A stretch of DNA of 64,000 nt from SZUA-1377 sp964622255 (GTDB lineage Bacteria; Campylobacterota; Campylobacteria; Campylobacterales; QNZT01). Location of the stretch: NCBI GenBank assembly GCA_964622255.1, contig CAZUPK010000012.1, positions 1-64,000 of the forward strand, in the 5' to 3' direction. The position numbers and the translations under genes are program-made. The notes below the pieces were generated by a model, which worked only from the letters and a program-made list of their open reading frames with translations, searched no databases and had not been told where the DNA came from. Within the stretch, counting starts at the first letter, position 1. Every line of letters starts with the position of its first letter. Below are positions 61,962-64,000 of the stretch, piece after piece.

Positions 61962-62552
61962 ATGAAAAAAATTAGTTTTATAATATTTATTTTTATAAAT
62001 GCACTTTTTGCAAGAACAGAACTGTTTGACTATGATATGTGGGCAAAAGATTTAGAAACGATGATAAAACTAAATGAGGCTATTGATAATAGTATAGAAG
62101 GAACTGATTCAAACCATAATCTAGTAAGAGACGATGTTGAAAATTATATAAAGAAAAAATATGCTGATGATGAATTTCAAAAGATTATGTTTTTAGAAGC
62201 TGCTAAAAAAATACAACAAATCATAACTCTACCTAACAATAGCACCTTGAAAGCTCATAAAATATTAGATAAAGAACTTTTACAAATATACACTTGCAGA
62301 GATTTTATTCTTTTTAAACACGGCGATACTAACAATATAGAAGATGAAATAAAAAATAAAATAGAATTTAAATCAAAAGTTTTAAATACTAGTAAAAGGT
62401 TAAATGCCTACATCAAACATAAAAGGATGTTACCTTTGAAGTATTCTATCCCTGATGATAAAGAATTGAAAAGACAAAAAGATGCTTGTGAAAAGCTTTA
62501 TAGTAAAATAACAAATGAAAATAAAAAGTTAAAGACTTTAACAATAAAATAG
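61962..62552 (+). CDS. Exported protein of unknown function with EF-hand-like loop
   Basis: Not recognised. The 196 residues begin with a signal peptide (hydrophobic 4-16, cleavage likely after ALFA at 17). The mature part is helical and charged. Residues 49-60 read D-S-N-H-N-L-V-R-D-D-V-E, matching the calcium-ligand pattern of an EF-hand loop at positions 1, 3, 5, 9 and 12, but with leucine instead of glycine at position 6. Two cysteines (YTCRDF and KDACEK) could form a disulfide. GGAG lies seven bases before the ATG. It stands between the YrdC gene and a response regulator; no function is implied beyond possible calcium binding in the periplasm. Confidence 0.7.
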   Translation: MKKISFIIFIFINALFARTELFDYDMWAKDLETMIKLNEAIDNSIEGTDSNHNLVRDDVENYIKKKYADDEFQKIMFLEAAKKIQQIITLPNNSTLKAHKILDKELLQIYTCRDFILFKHGDTNNIEDEIKNKIEFKSKVLNTSKRLNAYIKHKRMLPLKYSIPDDKELKRQKDACEKLYSKITNENKKLKTLTIK

Positions 62553-62569
62553 CTTAAAAGAAATTTTGT

Positions 62570-62575
62570 TAAAAT
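62570..62575 (+). promoter_or_regulatory. -10 box placed for a leaderless response-regulator mRNA
   Basis: TGTTAAAAT (extended -10) ends five bases before the ATG at 62581, so transcription would begin at or beside the start codon. No ribosome site exists between them. Confidence 0.4.
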
Positions 62576-62580
62576 AAACT

Positions 62581-63252
62581 ATGACAGCACATATAGTTAT
62601 CATCGAAGATGAAGAGGATATTTTAGAGCTTGAGGAGTATCTTCTTGAAAAAGAGGGCTTCTTGGTTACTGGTTTCTTATCTACAAAAAAAGTTTTGGAT
62701 TTTTTAGATGAAGAAGAAGTTCATCTTTTGATAGTGGATAGAAACTTACCAGGAGTTGAGGGTAGTGAATTTGTAAAAGAGATAAGAGAGCTGGGATATC
62801 AAATACCTGTTATCTTTGTCTCTGCAAAAGTTGGCAGTGAGGATGTAGAAAGGGGTTTTGAAAGTGGTGGAGACGACTATCTAACAAAACCTTTTAACCC
62901 TAAAGAACTTGTTTTAAGAATAAAGTCGATATTAAAAAGAACATATAAGACTACTGACAAAAAAATAAAATACAAAGATATAACACTTGATATTGTAAAT
63001 AGAAAAGCTTTTATAGACAGTTATAAAGTTACCCTAAGTCGCTTAGAGTTTGAACTTTTACTATACTTCATAAAAAATCCTTTAAGGGTTATAACAAGAG
63101 ATGAACTTTTGGAAAATATTTGGCACCACGATGAAAATACACAAGAAAAAACGGTAAATGTTGCTATAAACAGACTCTTAAAAAAGATTGATCCTATAAA
63201 GGGGAAAAATTATATAGAACCTATTCGTGGAGTTGGTTATAAGTTATTGTAA
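62581..63252 (+). CDS. OmpR/PhoB-family response regulator
   Basis: DNA-binding output of a two-component system. The 223 residues have a receiver domain with acidic pocket IIEDEED (about 7-13), phospho-acceptor aspartate 53 in LLIVDRNLPG, and the conserved lysine in DYLTKPFNP. A winged-helix domain follows (about 130-223) with VTLSRLEFELLLYFIKNP and VNVAINRLLKKIDP, ending IRGVGYKLL. No sensor kinase is adjacent in the window. The next gene is a porin start, 54 bases on, a likely target. A phosphate-type regulator is possible but not shown. Confidence 0.93.
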   Translation: MTAHIVIIEDEEDILELEEYLLEKEGFLVTGFLSTKKVLDFLDEEEVHLLIVDRNLPGVEGSEFVKEIRELGYQIPVIFVSAKVGSEDVERGFESGGDDYLTKPFNPKELVLRIKSILKRTYKTTDKKIKYKDITLDIVNRKAFIDSYKVTLSRLEFELLLYFIKNPLRVITRDELLENIWHHDENTQEKTVNVAINRLLKKIDPIKGKNYIEPIRGVGYKLL

Positions 63253-63273
63253 TCAAACTGTAATAATCTATAG

Positions 63274-63285
63274 GTAAAATTTTAC
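63274..63285. promoter_or_regulatory. Perfect 12-bp palindrome and -10 candidate before the porin gene
   Basis: GTAAAATTTTAC, a perfect palindrome 21 bases before the porin ATG. It contains TAAAAT (63275-63280), which may itself be the -10 box, and is preceded by CTGTAAT at 63258, one base off a PhoB half-site. Possible operator for the adjacent response regulator. Confidence 0.3.
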
Positions 63286-63306
63286 AAAAATTTCAAAAGG
63301 ATAGTT

Positions 63307-64000
63307 ATGAATACAAAAAGGATAGTTCTATTTTCAATAATATTTTTAGAACTCATCTCAAGCTTAGGTGCAGATGTGATTGTAAAAAATAAAACTGCTG
63401 TTTTAAAGTTTAGTGGTGAACATAGATTTACTTTTACCGATAGTAATACTGGTGGAGACAATGGTAAATTTTCAGTTGATAGAACTTATTTACAAGTAAA
63501 AGCTTACTTTTTAGAAGATCCAAAATCTTATGCAAGAATAACTATGGATACAAAGGAAGATGCTTCAGGAACTTATAACACTTATCTAAAATATAGCTAC
63601 CTATACTTAGCAAATGTTTTACCAAATACCGGGGTTGAAATCGGTCAAGTTCATAAACCTTGGGCTGACTATGAAGAGCATTATGGTTTTACTAAACAAG
63701 CTGTTTATGGTATCTTTGCAGATAAACTTCACCTGACAAGTTCAGCTGATAGAGGTGTAAACTTTAAAACAAAACTGGTAAACTTTTCAAGTGAGATAGG
63801 TGTTTTTCAGGGTGAAGGATATAAAGATGTACCTAACTATGCAAATGAAGGTCTAAGTTATGATGCAAGAGTAACTTATCACTTTTTTGGAACTAAAGAT
63901 AAAAAAAATTACCTAAATATCTCAGTTACAGGTGCCTTCAACAAAAAACACAACTATGACAATGCAACAAAAACTTATGGAGATAAAACTTGGTCGCTTG
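63307..64000 (+). CDS. Outer-membrane porin, 3' end beyond the window
   Basis: From the ATG at 63307 (AAAGGA upstream) an open frame of 231 codons runs to the right edge. A signal peptide (ending near LGA, about residue 22) precedes a beta-barrel pattern with KFSGEHRFTFTDSN, VDRTYLQVKAYFLEDP, YARITMDTKEDASG, YLKYSYLYL and GVEIGQVHKPWADYEE, which resembles Gram-negative porins of the phosphate-selective (OprO/OprP) or related type. The substrate cannot be assigned from a partial sequence. The position just after a response regulator suggests regulated expression. Confidence 0.75.
   Translation, partial: MNTKRIVLFSIIFLELISSLGADVIVKNKTAVLKFSGEHRFTFTDSNTGGDNGKFSVDRTYLQVKAYFLEDPKSYARITMDTKEDASGTYNTYLKYSYLYLANVLPNTGVEIGQVHKPWADYEEHYGFTKQAVYGIFADKLHLTSSADRGVNFKTKLVNFSSEIGVFQGEGYKDVPNYANEGLSYDARVTYHFFGTKDKKNYLNISVTGAFNKKHNYDNATKTYGDKTWSL

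Overview
The window is AT-rich, almost fully coding DNA from a member of the Campylobacterota (epsilonproteobacteria). The strongest taxonomic evidence is gene order. The run obg-proB-fmt-birA-parA-parB-atpF'-atpF-atpH-atpA-atpG-atpD-atpC-exbB/exbD-tolA-tolB-pal and the run fabZ-lpxA-clpX-mreB-mreC-carB-yrdC both match arrangements known from Campylobacter and relatives. I cannot name the genus. CcoG, a ferredoxin:thioredoxin reductase-type protein and many stand-alone regulators fit a free-living, microaerobic lifestyle. I see no rRNA, tRNA or CRISPR array.

Layout. 1-7 kb (minus strand): the end of a UDP-glucose dehydrogenase gene, a small graveyard of HEPN/nucleotidyltransferase (toxin-antitoxin-like) pseudogenes, a monoheme cytochrome c, a ferredoxin:thioredoxin reductase-rhodanese fusion, ccoG and a PAS-PAS-GGDEF-EAL protein. 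6.7-22.7 kb (minus): one very long, tightly packed gene string running from obg to slyD. It carries proline, biotin-ligase and formyl-Met-tRNA functions, chromosome partition (ParAB), the F1 plus b/b' part of ATP synthase, and a Tol-Pal envelope system. A 32-residue microprotein gene fits the gap between obg and proB. 22.7-25.2 kb (plus): a candidate structured RNA or IS200/IS605-like relic with its own -10 box, a periplasmic protein made of four PilJ-N-type sensor repeats, and a stand-alone degenerate GGDEF protein. 25.2-29.4 kb (minus): rnr-holA-rpsF-ssb-rpsR, with a candidate autoregulatory leader on rpsF. 29.5-30 kb: a gene-free stretch with IS200/IS605-like hairpin relics.

30-40 kb: rqcH-like NFACT gene, murD and mraY (mraY is frameshifted near its 3' end), gpmI, a three-repeat glycine-rich outer-membrane candidate, rpsT, prfA, an RDD protein and an MFS transporter. 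39.8-43.2 kb (minus): a solitary OppB-type permease and the serC-serA serine pathway. 43.2-46.4 kb (plus): a lone GspG-like pseudopilin, recA, eno and an FtsB/DivIC-like protein. 46.4-52.1 kb (minus): cation:proton antiporter, bioB, topA and a phosphomannomutase/phosphoglucomutase. 52.2-58.1 kb (plus): bcp-queH-fabZ-lpxA-clpX-mreB-mreC. 58.1-64 kb (plus): carB and a short YrdC protein, an unknown periplasmic protein with an EF-hand-like loop, an OmpR-type response regulator that may have a leaderless mRNA, and the start of a porin gene.

The most interesting items are the mraY frameshift, the quadruple PilJ-N periplasmic protein with its degenerate-GGDEF neighbour, the three-repeat Gly-rich barrel candidate, the obg-proB microprotein, the structured RNA at about 22.87 kb and the rpsF leader that can hide its own ribosome binding site.
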